A stretch of DNA of 64,000 nucleotides. Source: Stenotrophomonas maltophilia (GTDB lineage Bacteria; Pseudomonadota; Gammaproteobacteria; Xanthomonadales; Xanthomonadaceae). Made by a program: the position numbers and the translations under genes. Within the stretch, counting starts at the first letter, position 1; every line of letters starts with the position of its first letter. The stretch is from contig WNDS01000001.1 in assembly GCA_009912235.1 (NCBI GenBank), positions 868,001 to 932,000 of the forward strand. Reading direction: 5' to 3'. Below are positions 8,823 through 16,746 of this stretch, piece by piece. Under the pieces are notes generated by a model. The model searched no databases. It was not told the DNA's origin and saw nothing but the letters and a program-made list of their open reading frames with translations.

Positions 8823-10049
8823 TCAGTGGTTCAGTGCGGCGGTGGTATCGCGGCCCGGCGCCGGCGTGGCAGCGGGCTGCATCGCCACGGCCTTGGCCTG
8901 CACCGGCATGCCCGGCATGAAGACCTTCTGCACGCCGTCGATGATGACCTTGTCACCCGCGGCCAGGCCGCTTTCGACAATGCGCAGGCCATCGGCGGTG
9001 CGGCCCAGCTGGATGTCATGGCGCTGGGCCTTGCCATCCTTGTCCACCACGTAGACGTACTTGCGGTCCTGGTCGGTCAGCACGGCCTTGTCATCGATCA
9101 GCTTGGCTTCGAACTGGCCACTGCCCAGCAGCTGCACGCGGGCGAACAGGCCCGGGGTGCACTGCCGGTCCTTGTTGTCCATCAGCGCGCGCACGCGGAT
9201 GGTGCCGGTGCTGCGGGTCACCTGGTTGTCCAGGAAATCGACCTTGCCTTCGTGCGGGAAGCCTTCTTCGCCGCTCAGCGCCACCTTCACCGGCAGCGCG
9301 CTGCCGCTGTCGCGCTCGCTCGGACGTTCACCCTTGCGTGCCATCTGCGCATAGCGCAGGAAGGTGCCTTCGTCGGCATCGAAGTAGACGAACACGGTGT
9401 CCAGCGAAACCAGCGTGGTCAGCACGCTGGCGCTGTCGCCGGCGGTCACCAGGTTGCCGGCGGTGACCATCGCGCGGCCGGCACGGCCGTCGATCGGTGC
9501 ACGCACCTTGGTGAACTCCAGGTTCAGTGCGGCTGCATCCAGTGCAGCCTGCGCCGCCTGCACATCGGCACCGGCCTGGTCGGCAGCGGCACGGCGCTGG
9601 TCGGCCACTTCGGTGGAAATGGCCTGCTGCTCGGACAGGCGCTTGGCACGCTCGGATTTGCTGCGCGACAGGCTGGCCTGGGTGCGGGCGCGGGTCAGTT
9701 CGGTGCGGGCGCGATCGTACTCGGCCTGGTAGCTGCGCGCGTCGATGGTGAACAGCACCTCGCCCTTCTTCACTTCCTGGCCTTCGACATAGTTGACCTT
9801 GTCGATGTAGCCGGAAACGCGCGGGCGCAGTTCAACGCTCTGGACCGCTTCAACGCGGCCGCTGAACTCGTCCCACTGGCTGACCTGCTTGACCAGCACC
9901 GGGGCGGCGCTGACCTGCGGCGGCGGCATGCCGCCTTCTCCGGCGTGGCCGCCGCTGTAGGCTGCCAGCACGACGGCGGCCAGGATCGACACGCCGGCCA
10001 TGGCCAGCCGTCGGGTGTAACGATGCGGGGTGGAATTGGGGAAAGTCAT
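8823..10049 (-). CDS. smeV: Periplasmic adaptor of an RND pump (SmeV-like)
   Basis: A membrane-fusion protein linking transporter and outer-membrane channel, 408 residues from ATG 10049; an alternative ATG 10058 adds three residues. I prefer 10049 because GGA sits about 8 bases upstream. The order is typical: one N-terminal hydrophobic segment (MAGVSILAAVVLAAYSGGH), a lipoyl half (ELRPRVSGYIDKVNYVEGQE), a coiled-coil hairpin rich in Ala, Arg, Gln and Glu, the second lipoyl half (VRAPIDGRAGRAMVTAGNLV) and beta-barrel/proximal domains. No lipobox Cys is seen, so it is membrane-anchored. It lies between smeU1 and smeW, with 127 bases to the transporter. Confidence 0.88.
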   Translation of the reverse strand: MTFPNSTPHRYTRRLAMAGVSILAAVVLAAYSGGHAGEGGMPPPQVSAAPVLVKQVSQWDEFSGRVEAVQSVELRPRVSGYIDKVNYVEGQEVKKGEVLFTIDARSYQAEYDRARTELTRARTQASLSRSKSERAKRLSEQQAISTEVADQRRAAADQAGADVQAAQAALDAAALNLEFTKVRAPIDGRAGRAMVTAGNLVTAGDSASVLTTLVSLDTVFVYFDADEGTFLRYAQMARKGERPSERDSGSALPVKVALSGEEGFPHEGKVDFLDNQVTRSTGTIRVRALMDNKDRQCTPGLFARVQLLGSGQFEAKLIDDKAVLTDQDRKYVYVVDKDGKAQRHDIQLGRTADGLRIVESGLAAGDKVIIDGVQKVFMPGMPVQAKAVAMQPAATPAPGRDTTAALNH

Positions 10050-10166
10050 GAGATGCATCCGTACTGAGGGGTGGTTACAGCAATTCGGTTCAATCAGGGG
10101 CAAGGCATGGATCAGGCGCCTGCAACGCGGTGGACGCGCAGCGTGGGACCTCAACCAATGTCGAGG

Positions 10167-10937
10167 TCAAGTGTTTCCGGTGGCGCCGCGCCAGACGTTG
10201 GCGCTGTCCAGTTGCAGCAGGCCGCGCGGCAGTTCGCCATCGCGGGTATCGCAGCGCACGATGGCGCGGTTGTCGCGGCAGTTGTCGAGCAGGGAGACCA
10301 GGCGGCGCCCGACCAGCAGCGCGCTTGGCCATTCGATGCAGGCGTTGGCCGCATTGGCCGGGGTGCACACCGGGCTGCACACTTCCAGCATCTGCGCGCA
10401 CACGCCCAGTGCCTGTGCTTCCTGGTGCAGCACCTGCGCGTACATGCGCGTGGCCGAGGTGGTGATGGACGCTTCGCCGTACCCGGCCCACGGCTTCAGG
10501 CCGGCCGGACTGCCAACCAGAACGTAGCGGCCCGGGTACCCATCGTCCTGCAGCAACGGCAGCAGGTGGCGGCCAGCATGCACGTGCGGCATCAGGTCGG
10601 CCTGCAGTGCCTGCAGCAGCGCATCACCGCTGCGGTCGGTCACCCGGCCGCGGTTGTACGGCCCGCCCATGGCGTCGACCACCGCCGCCAGCGGGCGCGG
10701 GCGGGCGGCCACGCGTTCGGCCACCACGCGCGCCGAGCCGTCGTCGGCCAGCGAGCCGAGCAGGGTCTCCAGACCCGGCTCATCGGCGAACTGCTCGTGC
10801 AGCGCCGACAGTCGCCCCGGATCGCGGCCGACGACCAGCACCGGGCTGCCTGCCTCAAGCAAGGCGGCAACCAGGCCCTGGCCGACCGCGCCGGTGCCAC
10901 CAAGCACCAGCACTTCCGGGGTCAGCGTCCCGTTCAT
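10167..10937 (-). CDS. smeU1: SDR-family protein at the head of the efflux operon (SmeU1-like)
   Basis: A 256-residue Rossmann-fold protein. The nucleotide-binding motif is GGTGAVGQG near residue 13, followed by VVGRD. It is an atypical SDR: AVVDAMGG replaces the NNAG motif and the active-site region reads VLVGSPAGLKPWAGYGEAS. It is therefore closer to NAD(P)-binding/NmrA-like SDRs than to SmeU2. ATG 10937 is overlapped by the stop of a small upstream ORF (ATGA) and carries GGGAGGT inside that ORF, so translation is probably coupled. It is the first large gene of the pump operon. Its function in efflux is unknown. Confidence 0.82.
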   Translation of the reverse strand: MNGTLTPEVLVLGGTGAVGQGLVAALLEAGSPVLVVGRDPGRLSALHEQFADEPGLETLLGSLADDGSARVVAERVAARPRPLAAVVDAMGGPYNRGRVTDRSGDALLQALQADLMPHVHAGRHLLPLLQDDGYPGRYVLVGSPAGLKPWAGYGEASITTSATRMYAQVLHQEAQALGVCAQMLEVCSPVCTPANAANACIEWPSALLVGRRLVSLLDNCRDNRAIVRCDTRDGELPRGLLQLDSANVWRGATGNT

Positions 10938-11161
10938 GGGATATTACCTCCCATGCCCGGGATAATCCCAATACGGCCCAGTCGGTCGTTGTGGGGGCAC
11001 CCAGCCGGATGCTGCCACCGCGCTGCTGGCGCAGGGGGGGCAGTGAATTCGCGGAAATCCTTGTGTGCCAAGGAACTGGGGCGCGCTTCCACGGTCATTG
11101 CCTGGTCCAGAGCGTCCTGGCCGACAAGGCGGAAGCGGGCAAGAATGTTTCGCAGGCTCAT
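10934..11161 (-). CDS. Small ORF translationally coupled to smeU1
   Basis: Encodes 75 residues from ATG 11161, which has a good ribosome site (AAAAGGAGC, about 8 bases away). Its TGA stop overlaps the smeU1 start as ATGA, and the smeU1 ribosome site lies within its last codons. The product opens MSLRNILARFRLVGQDALDQ, which could be an amphipathic helix, followed by a Pro/Gly-rich tail with APPAPAARWQHP and GIIPGMGGNIP. No signal peptide or membrane segment is seen. I do not recognise a family. It could be a genuine small protein or a leader peptide that controls the operon. The evidence is the start and stop architecture only. Confidence 0.55.
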   Translation of the reverse strand: MSLRNILARFRLVGQDALDQAMTVEARPSSLAHKDFREFTAPPAPAARWQHPAGCPHNDRLGRIGIIPGMGGNIP

Positions 11162-11215
11162 GGCTAGCGGGCTCCTTTTCGAGAATGGCGCCACGATAGA
11201 CCTCAAACCTTTACT

Positions 11216-11244
11216 TGATTAGTCCTGATTAAGGGGAATAATCA
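11216..11244. promoter_or_regulatory. Candidate SmeRv (LysR-type) operator
   Basis: TGATTA at 11216-11221 and again at 11226-11231, then its inverse TAATCA at 11239-11244. The last two form a perfect dyad with a 7-base spacer and contain a T-N11-A LysR box. The site lies between the divergent smeRv and efflux operon starts, 64 bases before smeRv and 55 bases before the small ORF. The extra direct copy spaced 10 bases away resembles the recognition-plus-activation arrangement of LysR regulators. The regulator assignment is inferred from position. Confidence 0.6.
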
Positions 11245-11307
11245 TCCCGCTCCCGGCACAATCTATCTGTCACGATTGCCCCGTCCCCGACGTCCAGGAT
11301 CCCGACC

Positions 11308-12246
11308 ATGTCCCACGATCTAAACGAGACGCTGATCTTCGTCAAAGTGGTCGAGCAAGGCAGCTTCATCGCCGCTGCCAAATCGCTCGGCCTGCCCAAG
11401 ACCACCGTCAGCCGCAAGGCGCAGGAACTGGAAACGCGCCTTGGCGCGCGCCTGCTGCACCGGACCACGCGCCGCCTCGGCCTGACCGAAGCCGGCTCGA
11501 TCTACCATGAGCACTGCCAGCGCATCGCGCGCGAACTGGAAGAGGCCGAGAGTGCGGTCAGCCAGCTGCAGTCCGGCCCGCGGGGCTGGCTGCGCTTCAC
11601 CGTGCCCTACACCATCGGCATTACCTGGATCGCACCGCTGCTGGGCCAGTTCCACGCGCAGTACCCGGAAATCCGCGTGGACATGCACCTGGGCAACGAG
11701 AAGCTGGACCTGATTGCCGGCGAGGCCGACCTGGCCCTGCGCGTAGGTACCCTGCCCGACTCGAACCTGGTGGCACGCAAGCTGGGCACCCTGCGAACGC
11801 AGGTGTTCGCAGCACCGTCCTACATCGAACGCTACGGCGAGCCGCTGCACCCGGACGAACTGCAGTTCCACCGCATCCTGGCCATGCGCAAGCCGTACCA
11901 CACCCATCCCAACCGCATCACCTGGCAGCTGGGCGAGAAGGGCGGCGACCTGCGCGACTTCCCGGTGTCGCCGCTGACGGTGGCCAACGATGCTTCCGCG
12001 CTCAATGGCGCGCTGGTCTGTGGCGAAGGCCTGCTGCTGACCGGTGATGTGATGGCTAAGCCGTTCATCGAATCGGGCATGGTGCGCCGCGTGCTGGCCG
12101 GCTGGACCGGCCCGGAAATGGACTTCAATGCGGTGTTCGCCGGCGGCCGGCTGGTCTCGCCGAAGGTGCGCGCGTTCGTCGATTTCCTGGTGGAGAAGCT
12201 CAACTTCGATGCCAACTACATGCTGGCGCAGTGCCCGGCAGCGTAG
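11308..12246 (+). CDS. smeRv: LysR-type regulator of the efflux operon (SmeRv-like)
   Basis: A 312-residue LysR-family transcription factor. Residues 1-60 form the winged helix-turn-helix (FVKVVEQGSFIAAAKSLGLPKTTVSRK is cut here to its key part, SFIAAAKSLGLPKTTVSRK). The substrate-binding domain starts near residue 90 (GWLRFTVPYTIGITWIAPLL). It is divergent from the smeU1-V-W-U2-X operon, as smeRv is in S. maltophilia, where it is known to control that pump and changes in it lead to pump overproduction. Downstream of the TAG stop the same frame stays open for 28 more codons with a coherent Gln/Glu/Lys-rich sequence, so the natural C-terminus might be longer. Confidence 0.85.
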   Translation: MSHDLNETLIFVKVVEQGSFIAAAKSLGLPKTTVSRKAQELETRLGARLLHRTTRRLGLTEAGSIYHEHCQRIARELEEAESAVSQLQSGPRGWLRFTVPYTIGITWIAPLLGQFHAQYPEIRVDMHLGNEKLDLIAGEADLALRVGTLPDSNLVARKLGTLRTQVFAAPSYIERYGEPLHPDELQFHRILAMRKPYHTHPNRITWQLGEKGGDLRDFPVSPLTVANDASALNGALVCGEGLLLTGDVMAKPFIESGMVRRVLAGWTGPEMDFNAVFAGGRLVSPKVRAFVDFLVEKLNFDANYMLAQCPAA

Positions 12247-12351
12247 CTGGCCCAGCAGCAGCAGGAAAAGGAAGACGCCGCGCTGGAAAGCAGCGGCAAG
12301 CGCATCCTGGAAAAGGTCACTGCCGCAGCGTAAGCGGCGTTGCCACCGCAG

Positions 12352-12390
12352 GCCGTGCCCGACGGACGATGCAACATCGTCGGGCACGGC
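12352..12390. terminator. Bidirectional terminator-like hairpin between convergent LysR genes
   Basis: A 13-bp perfect stem (GCCGTGCCCGACG at 12352-12364 with its complement at 12378-12390) and a 13-base loop that can form an inner CGATG/CATCG stem. It lies between the convergent smeRv and second LysR genes. There is no U-tract on either side, so termination may need Rho or the element may protect 3' ends. Confidence 0.6.
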
Positions 12391-12396
12391 GTGGTG

Positions 12397-13287
12397 CTAT
12401 GGCGCGGAAAGTACGTGCTCGACCAGCGCGCGCAGCTTCGGCTCGGCCTGGCGGCGGCTGGGGTAGTACAGGAAAAACCCGGCAAAACGCGGGCAGAACG
12501 GCTCCAGCACACAGGTCAGTTCGCCACGCTGCAGCCATGGCCGCCAGGTGTCTTCCATGCCGAGCGCCACGCCGGCACCGGCCAGTGCCATGCGCAGCAT
12601 CACGCCCATGTCGTTGCTGGTGATTTCCGGCTGCACGTCCACGCTGAATTCCCGCCCGCGCTCCTCGAATTCCCAGCGATAAGGCGCCACGCCCAGTGCA
12701 CGGCGCCAGCCGATGCAGCAGTGCGCGGCCAGATCGCGCGGGTGGCCTGGCACGCCGTGCTGGGCGAGATAGGCCGGCGATGCCACCGCCAGCTGCCGCT
12801 GCCGTGCCGACACCGGTACGGCCACCATGTCCTGCGCAATCACCTCGCCAAGGCGGACACCGGCATCGAAGCCGGCGGCGACGATGTCGAATTCCTCGTC
12901 GGTCACCGTGATATCCAGCTGCAGCGCCGGATGGCGCGCCACGAAGGCGGCCAGCAGCGGGCCGGCCAGGAAGCTCTCGGCGATGGACGACACCGCCAGC
13001 CGCAGCTGCCCGGACACCGCATCCTGCCGACGCACGGCCGCCGCCACGGCATCGGAGACCTCTGACAAGGCCGGGCCGATCGCCCTGCTCATCGCCTGCC
13101 CCGCCTCGGTGAGATTGACGCTGCGCGTGGTACGCAGCACCAGCGCCACGCCCAGCGACTGCTCCAGCCTGCGCACGGCCTGGCTGACCGCTGAGCGGGT
13201 GACGCCCAACTGTGCGGCAGCCCCGCTGAAACTGCGGTAGGCCGCGACGCGCTGGAACACCGCCAGGGCATTGAGGTCGACATCCAC
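12397..13287 (-). CDS. LysR-type transcriptional regulator
   Basis: A 296-residue LysR protein. The N-terminal helix-turn-helix reads SFSGAAAQLGVTRSAVSQAV, followed by VRRLEQSLGVALVLRTTRSV and LTEAGQ. The effector domain begins near residue 92 (SGQLRLAVSSIAESF). It diverges from a short-chain dehydrogenase gene 119 bases away, the usual arrangement in which such a regulator controls itself and its neighbour. A T-N11-A-like dyad lies 2-18 bases upstream of its start codon, fitting autorepression. The effector is unknown. Sequence details resemble the PA0477/DsdC-like group of LysR activators near oxidoreductases, but I would not name it. Confidence 0.85.
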   Translation of the reverse strand: MDVDLNALAVFQRVAAYRSFSGAAAQLGVTRSAVSQAVRRLEQSLGVALVLRTTRSVNLTEAGQAMSRAIGPALSEVSDAVAAAVRRQDAVSGQLRLAVSSIAESFLAGPLLAAFVARHPALQLDITVTDEEFDIVAAGFDAGVRLGEVIAQDMVAVPVSARQRQLAVASPAYLAQHGVPGHPRDLAAHCCIGWRRALGVAPYRWEFEERGREFSVDVQPEITSNDMGVMLRMALAGAGVALGMEDTWRPWLQRGELTCVLEPFCPRFAGFFLYYPSRRQAEPKLRALVEHVLSAP

Positions 13288-13289
13288 TG

Positions 13290-13305
13290 GTTAGCACCTC
13301 TTAAC
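13290..13305. promoter_or_regulatory. Candidate LysR box in front of the LysR/SDR pair
   Basis: GTTA at 13290-13293 and TAAC at 13302-13305 form a dyad with an 8-base spacer, and a T-N11-A pattern lies within it. It is immediately upstream of the LysR start codon (13287) in the divergent intergenic region. A single weak dyad of this size can occur by chance. Confidence 0.35.
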
Positions 13306-13406
13306 AGCGTGAGTACCGGAAGCCATCTTATCGCGACAATGGCACCGCTCTACCGTGTCGGTACCGGGCCCACCGCCCGGCCTTCCCCACCACACGAGAG
13401 CCAACC

Positions 13407-14131
13407 ATGACCCTTTCCCGCACCCTTCTGATCACCGGCGCCTCCAGCGGCATCGGCGCCGGCATCGCCCGCCATCTGGCCGCACCGGGCATGCGCCTGG
13501 TACTTGGCGCCCGCCGCATGGACCGCCTGCAGGCGCTGGCCGACGAACTGCGCCAGGCCGGCGCGGACGTGCTGGTTCACGCCGTGGATGTCACCGAGCG
13601 CGCGCAGGTGGAGGCCTTCGTTGCCGCCGCCATCGCGCGCTTCGGCGGTATCGACGTGATCGTCAACAACGCCGGCGTGATGCCACTGTCCCTGATGGCG
13701 TCGCTGAAGGTGGACGAGTGGGACCGGATGATCGACGTCAACATCCGTGGCGTGCTGTATGGCATCGCGGCCGTGCTGCCGCACATGCTGTCGCGTGGCC
13801 ACGGCCAGATCATCAACGTTGCCTCGGTGGGCGCATTGTCGGTGGTACCGACCGCCGCGGTGTACTGCGCGACCAAGCATGTCGTGCGCGCGATTTCCGA
13901 GGGGCTGCGCCAGGAACATCGCGCATTGCGGGTGACCTGCATCCACCCTGGCGTGGTTGAAAGCGAACTGGCCGACAGCATCACCGACCCGGTCGCCGCC
14001 GAAGCGATGGTGGGCTATCGCGCGATCGACAGCAGCCCGATGCGATCGGGCGCGCGGTGCGGTTTGCCATCGAGCAGCCGGAGGATGTGGACGTGAACGA
14101 GATCGTGGTGCGGCCGACGGCGACGCTGTGA
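13407..14131 (+). pseudogene. Short-chain dehydrogenase gene with a 1-base deletion near its 3' end
   Basis: A classical SDR of about 241 residues if repaired. Intact motifs are TGASSGIG near residue 11, NNAG in VIVNNAGVMP, catalytic Ser in INVASVGALS and YCATK for Tyr/Lys. From the start at 13407 the frame reads well to GYRAI (about 14027). It then gives a spurious tail SSPMRSGARCG to a stop at 14096. The frame one base over continues as QQPDAIGRAVRFAIEQPEDV and ends with VVRPTATL at 14131, the expected SDR C-terminus. One missing base between 14027 and 14031 explains it. All catalytic residues precede the break, so a tail-altered protein might fold. The gene is divergent from a LysR gene, its probable regulator. 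Confidence 0.82.
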
Positions 14132-14251
14132 GGCGCGGAGCCTGCCCGGGCGTGCTTGCGGATTGGCAGGTGCCGCCCTTGGTGGGCACGCTGTTGGGCT
14201 TATCGCATACGCCTGCAAAAGCGGGGACCCTGCAGCGGACGATTCCACTGT

Positions 14252-14276
14252 GTGCCGAGCAACGCTCGGCACCTAC
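14252..14276 (-). repeat. SMAG-type GTAG stem-loop
   Basis: A 9-bp perfect stem (GTGCCGAGC at 14252-14260 with its complement at 14264-14272), followed by CTAC at 14273-14276, i.e. it starts GTAG on the minus strand. This fits the SMAG repeat class described in Stenotrophomonas maltophilia. Confidence 0.7.
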
Positions 14277-14309
14277 AAAAAATACCGCCTGCAAGGGCGG
14301 CATTTTTGT
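14277..14309. terminator. Bidirectional intrinsic terminator
   Basis: A CCGCC/GGCGG stem around 14285-14302 is flanked by an A-run on the left (14277-14282) and ATTTTTG on the right. It therefore works as an intrinsic terminator on both strands: for the SDR gene reading rightward and for the OmpA-like lipoprotein gene reading leftward, whose stop is at 14344. Confidence 0.75.
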
Positions 14310-14343
14310 TCCGGCGCTGCCGGAACTGCAGTAACGCGTAGCG

Positions 14344-15039
14344 TTACTGCTTGAGCGGAATCACGCGGATTTCCACGCGGCGGTTCTTGGCGCGCCCGGC
14401 GTCGGTGCTGTTGTCGGCAATCGGGTATGCCTTGCCGGCGCCCAGGGTTTCGATGCGCACACTCTGCACGCCCTGGCCCACCAGGTACTGCGCCACCGAA
14501 TCGGCACGTTCCTTGGACAGGCGGTTGTTCACTGCGTCGCTGCCGATGCTGTCGGTGTGGCCGACCACTTCGATCATGGTCTGGTTGTAGTCACGCAGCG
14601 TGCCGGCAACACCGTTGAGCGAGCCATAGAACTGCGGCTTCAGCACGGCCTTGCCGAAATCGAAGGTGATGCCGTCGGGCAGGTTCAGGGTGATGTTGTC
14701 GCCCTGGCGCTGCACGTCGATGCCGGTGTTGGCGCTGCGCTCGCGCAGCGCGCGTTCCTGGCGATCCTGGTACTGGCCCACGGCCGCGCCGCTGAGGGCA
14801 CCGATACCGGCACCGATCAGCGCGTGCTGGCGGCGTTCGGTGGCGCTGTCGCCGGTCAGCAGGCCGGCGGCCACACCGATGGCGGTGCCGATCAGCGCGT
14901 TGCGGCCGGTGCGGTTCTGCTGTTCGGTCGGGTTGCCGTACTGGTCACTCTGCACATAGGAGCCACCGGTGGCGCACGCCGAAAGGACGGCGGCGGACAT
15001 CAGGGCCAGGGCCACGTTGCGGGTGGTATTGCGGATCAT
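14344..15039 (-). CDS. OmpA-family lipoprotein
   Basis: A 231-residue protein. The signal peptide ends in a lipobox (VLSAC, Cys at about residue 22), so it is a lipoprotein. Residues 45-95 contain a glycine-zipper segment (IGTAIGVAAGLLTGD and HALIGAGIGALSGAAVGQ), which often inserts in or lies on membranes. The C-terminal third is an OmpA peptidoglycan-binding domain with VGHTDSIGSDAVNNRLSKER and the closing NRRVEIRV, where Asp and Arg of the family bind diaminopimelate. This order is that of the YiaD-like lipoproteins that anchor outer membrane to peptidoglycan. A strong terminator follows the gene. It is monocistronic. Confidence 0.88.
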   Translation of the reverse strand: MIRNTTRNVALALMSAAVLSACATGGSYVQSDQYGNPTEQQNRTGRNALIGTAIGVAAGLLTGDSATERRQHALIGAGIGALSGAAVGQYQDRQERALRERSANTGIDVQRQGDNITLNLPDGITFDFGKAVLKPQFYGSLNGVAGTLRDYNQTMIEVVGHTDSIGSDAVNNRLSKERADSVAQYLVGQGVQSVRIETLGAGKAYPIADNSTDAGRAKNRRVEIRVIPLKQ

Positions 15040-15178
15040 CGGGGGTCTCCTTGTATGCCGGCCGGTGCGGCGTGCGAACGTTCCGCAGCATATACAGGCT
15101 GGCGCGACGCCGGGATGATGGATGTGAAGGCCGGACGCTCTGCATTCAGCTTTCTGACCGGGCCTTCATGCAGCCGCT

Positions 15179-16594
15179 TTACGCCCCGCCCGTGCTCCGG
15201 TACGCGGCCAGCGCCGCATCGCGGCCGGCCGCCAGATCGACCAGCGGCGTGCGCGGGTAGCCGGGGGCCTTCTCGGCCAGCAGCAGCGGGTGCTGCCACG
15301 GCGCGAAACGTGCCTTGACCGGCAACGCCGCCAGTTCCGGTACCCAGCGGCTGATGTAGCGCGCCTGCGGATCGAACTTCTCGGCCTGGGTGACGGGGTT
15401 GAACACCCGGAAGTACGGCGCCGCATCGGCCCCCGTACCGGCCACCCACTGCCACCCCATCGTGTTGTTGGCCAGGTCGGCGTCCACCAGCGTGTCCCAG
15501 AACCAGCGCGCGCCGTGCAGCCAGTGCGCACGCAGGTGCTTGCACAGGTAACTGGCCACGATCATGCGCACGCGGTTGTGAATGTAGCCGGTGTGCCACA
15601 GTTCGCGCAGGCCGGCATCGACGATCGGTACGCCGGTGTTGCCGCGCTGCCAGTCATGCAGCTGCGTGGCACTCGGGTTTGCCCAGGGGAAGCGGTCGAA
15701 GCGCGGGTTGAGGTTGTCGGTGGGCGTCTTCGGGAAGTGGTGCAGCAGGTGGTAGGCGAAGTCACGCCAGCCGAGCTGGCGCAGGTAGCCATCGATGTCC
15801 GCCTCGGTGCCGGCGCTGCGCAGGCCTTCCAGTGCGTGGGCGATGCGCCACGGCGCAATCTCGCCGAAATGCAGGTGCGGCGACATCCGGGAGGTGCCCA
15901 CGCGATCCGGCAGGTCGCGCTGCTCGCGGTAGCCACGCAGGGCGCCGTCCTCGAACACCGACAGCGCCTCCAGCGCACCGCCCTCGCCCGGCTGCCAGTG
16001 CTGCCAGAAGCCGGTATCCCAGTCCAGCTTGGGCGCAAGCTGCAGTTCTTCCAGCGCGAGGCTGTCGACACCGTGCGGTGCCAGCTTTTCCGGCGCGGCC
16101 TGCAGCGCGGGCAGGCGCCAGTGGCTGAGCACGTTGCGCCAGTACGGGGTGAACACCTTGTACGGCTGTCCCTGCTGGGTGGCGATGTCCCACGGCTCGA
16201 ACAGCAGGCTGCCGTTGCAGCTCTGCACATCGATGCCCTGCTCGCGCAGGGTGCGCTTGATGGCGGCGTCGCGCGGCTGCGTGGCCGGCTCGTACTTGCG
16301 GTTCCAGTACACCGCCTCGGCACCGGTCTCCTCGATCAGTGCCTGCAGGGTCGCCAGGCTCTCGCCGCTGCGCAGCACCAGCGCCGAACCGCGCGCGCGC
16401 AGGTCGGTATCCAGCGCCGCCAGCGAGCGGTGGCGCCAGGCATCGGAGGCCGCACCCGGGGCCCACTCGCCTTCCTCGTGCGGGGCATGGATATAGACCG
16501 GCACCACCGCATGGCCGGCATCGAGCGCAGCCTGCAACGCGGGATTGTCCTGCAGACGCAGGTCTCGACGGAACCACGCCACTGCTACCGACAC
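15179..16594 (-). CDS. phr: Deoxyribodipyrimidine photolyase
   Basis: A 471-residue blue-light DNA repair enzyme that splits cyclobutane pyrimidine dimers using FAD. The N-terminal antenna domain begins VAWFRRDLRLQDNPAL, where methenyltetrahydrofolate is the usual cofactor. The C-terminal FAD domain has the family signature: GTSRMSPHLHFGEIAPWRI, TGYIHNRVRMIVAS and NNTMGWQWVAGTGADAAPYF, with the Trp residues of the electron-transfer chain in that region. A GTG start at 16594 preceded by AGAGGG gives the usual family length; the frame upstream to 16747 adds unrelated residues. Class I CPD photolyase is most likely; a (6-4) enzyme is less so. Confidence 0.93.
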   Translation of the reverse strand: MSVAVAWFRRDLRLQDNPALQAALDAGHAVVPVYIHAPHEEGEWAPGAASDAWRHRSLAALDTDLRARGSALVLRSGESLATLQALIEETGAEAVYWNRKYEPATQPRDAAIKRTLREQGIDVQSCNGSLLFEPWDIATQQGQPYKVFTPYWRNVLSHWRLPALQAAPEKLAPHGVDSLALEELQLAPKLDWDTGFWQHWQPGEGGALEALSVFEDGALRGYREQRDLPDRVGTSRMSPHLHFGEIAPWRIAHALEGLRSAGTEADIDGYLRQLGWRDFAYHLLHHFPKTPTDNLNPRFDRFPWANPSATQLHDWQRGNTGVPIVDAGLRELWHTGYIHNRVRMIVASYLCKHLRAHWLHGARWFWDTLVDADLANNTMGWQWVAGTGADAAPYFRVFNPVTQAEKFDPQARYISRWVPELAALPVKARFAPWQHPLLLAEKAPGYPRTPLVDLAAGRDAALAAYRSTGGA

Positions 16595-16746
16595 GCGCGC
16601 GACCCTCTGGTTTTCAGGCGCACATGATAGCCAGCGGCGGTGAAGTGGAGTGAAGCCTGCCGCGTGGCAGAGGCTGGAGGGTGCAGGAGGATGTGTGGGG
16701 CCGGTGCCGTGCATGGCCGGGACTGTCAGCACAACAGGGCGTTGCA

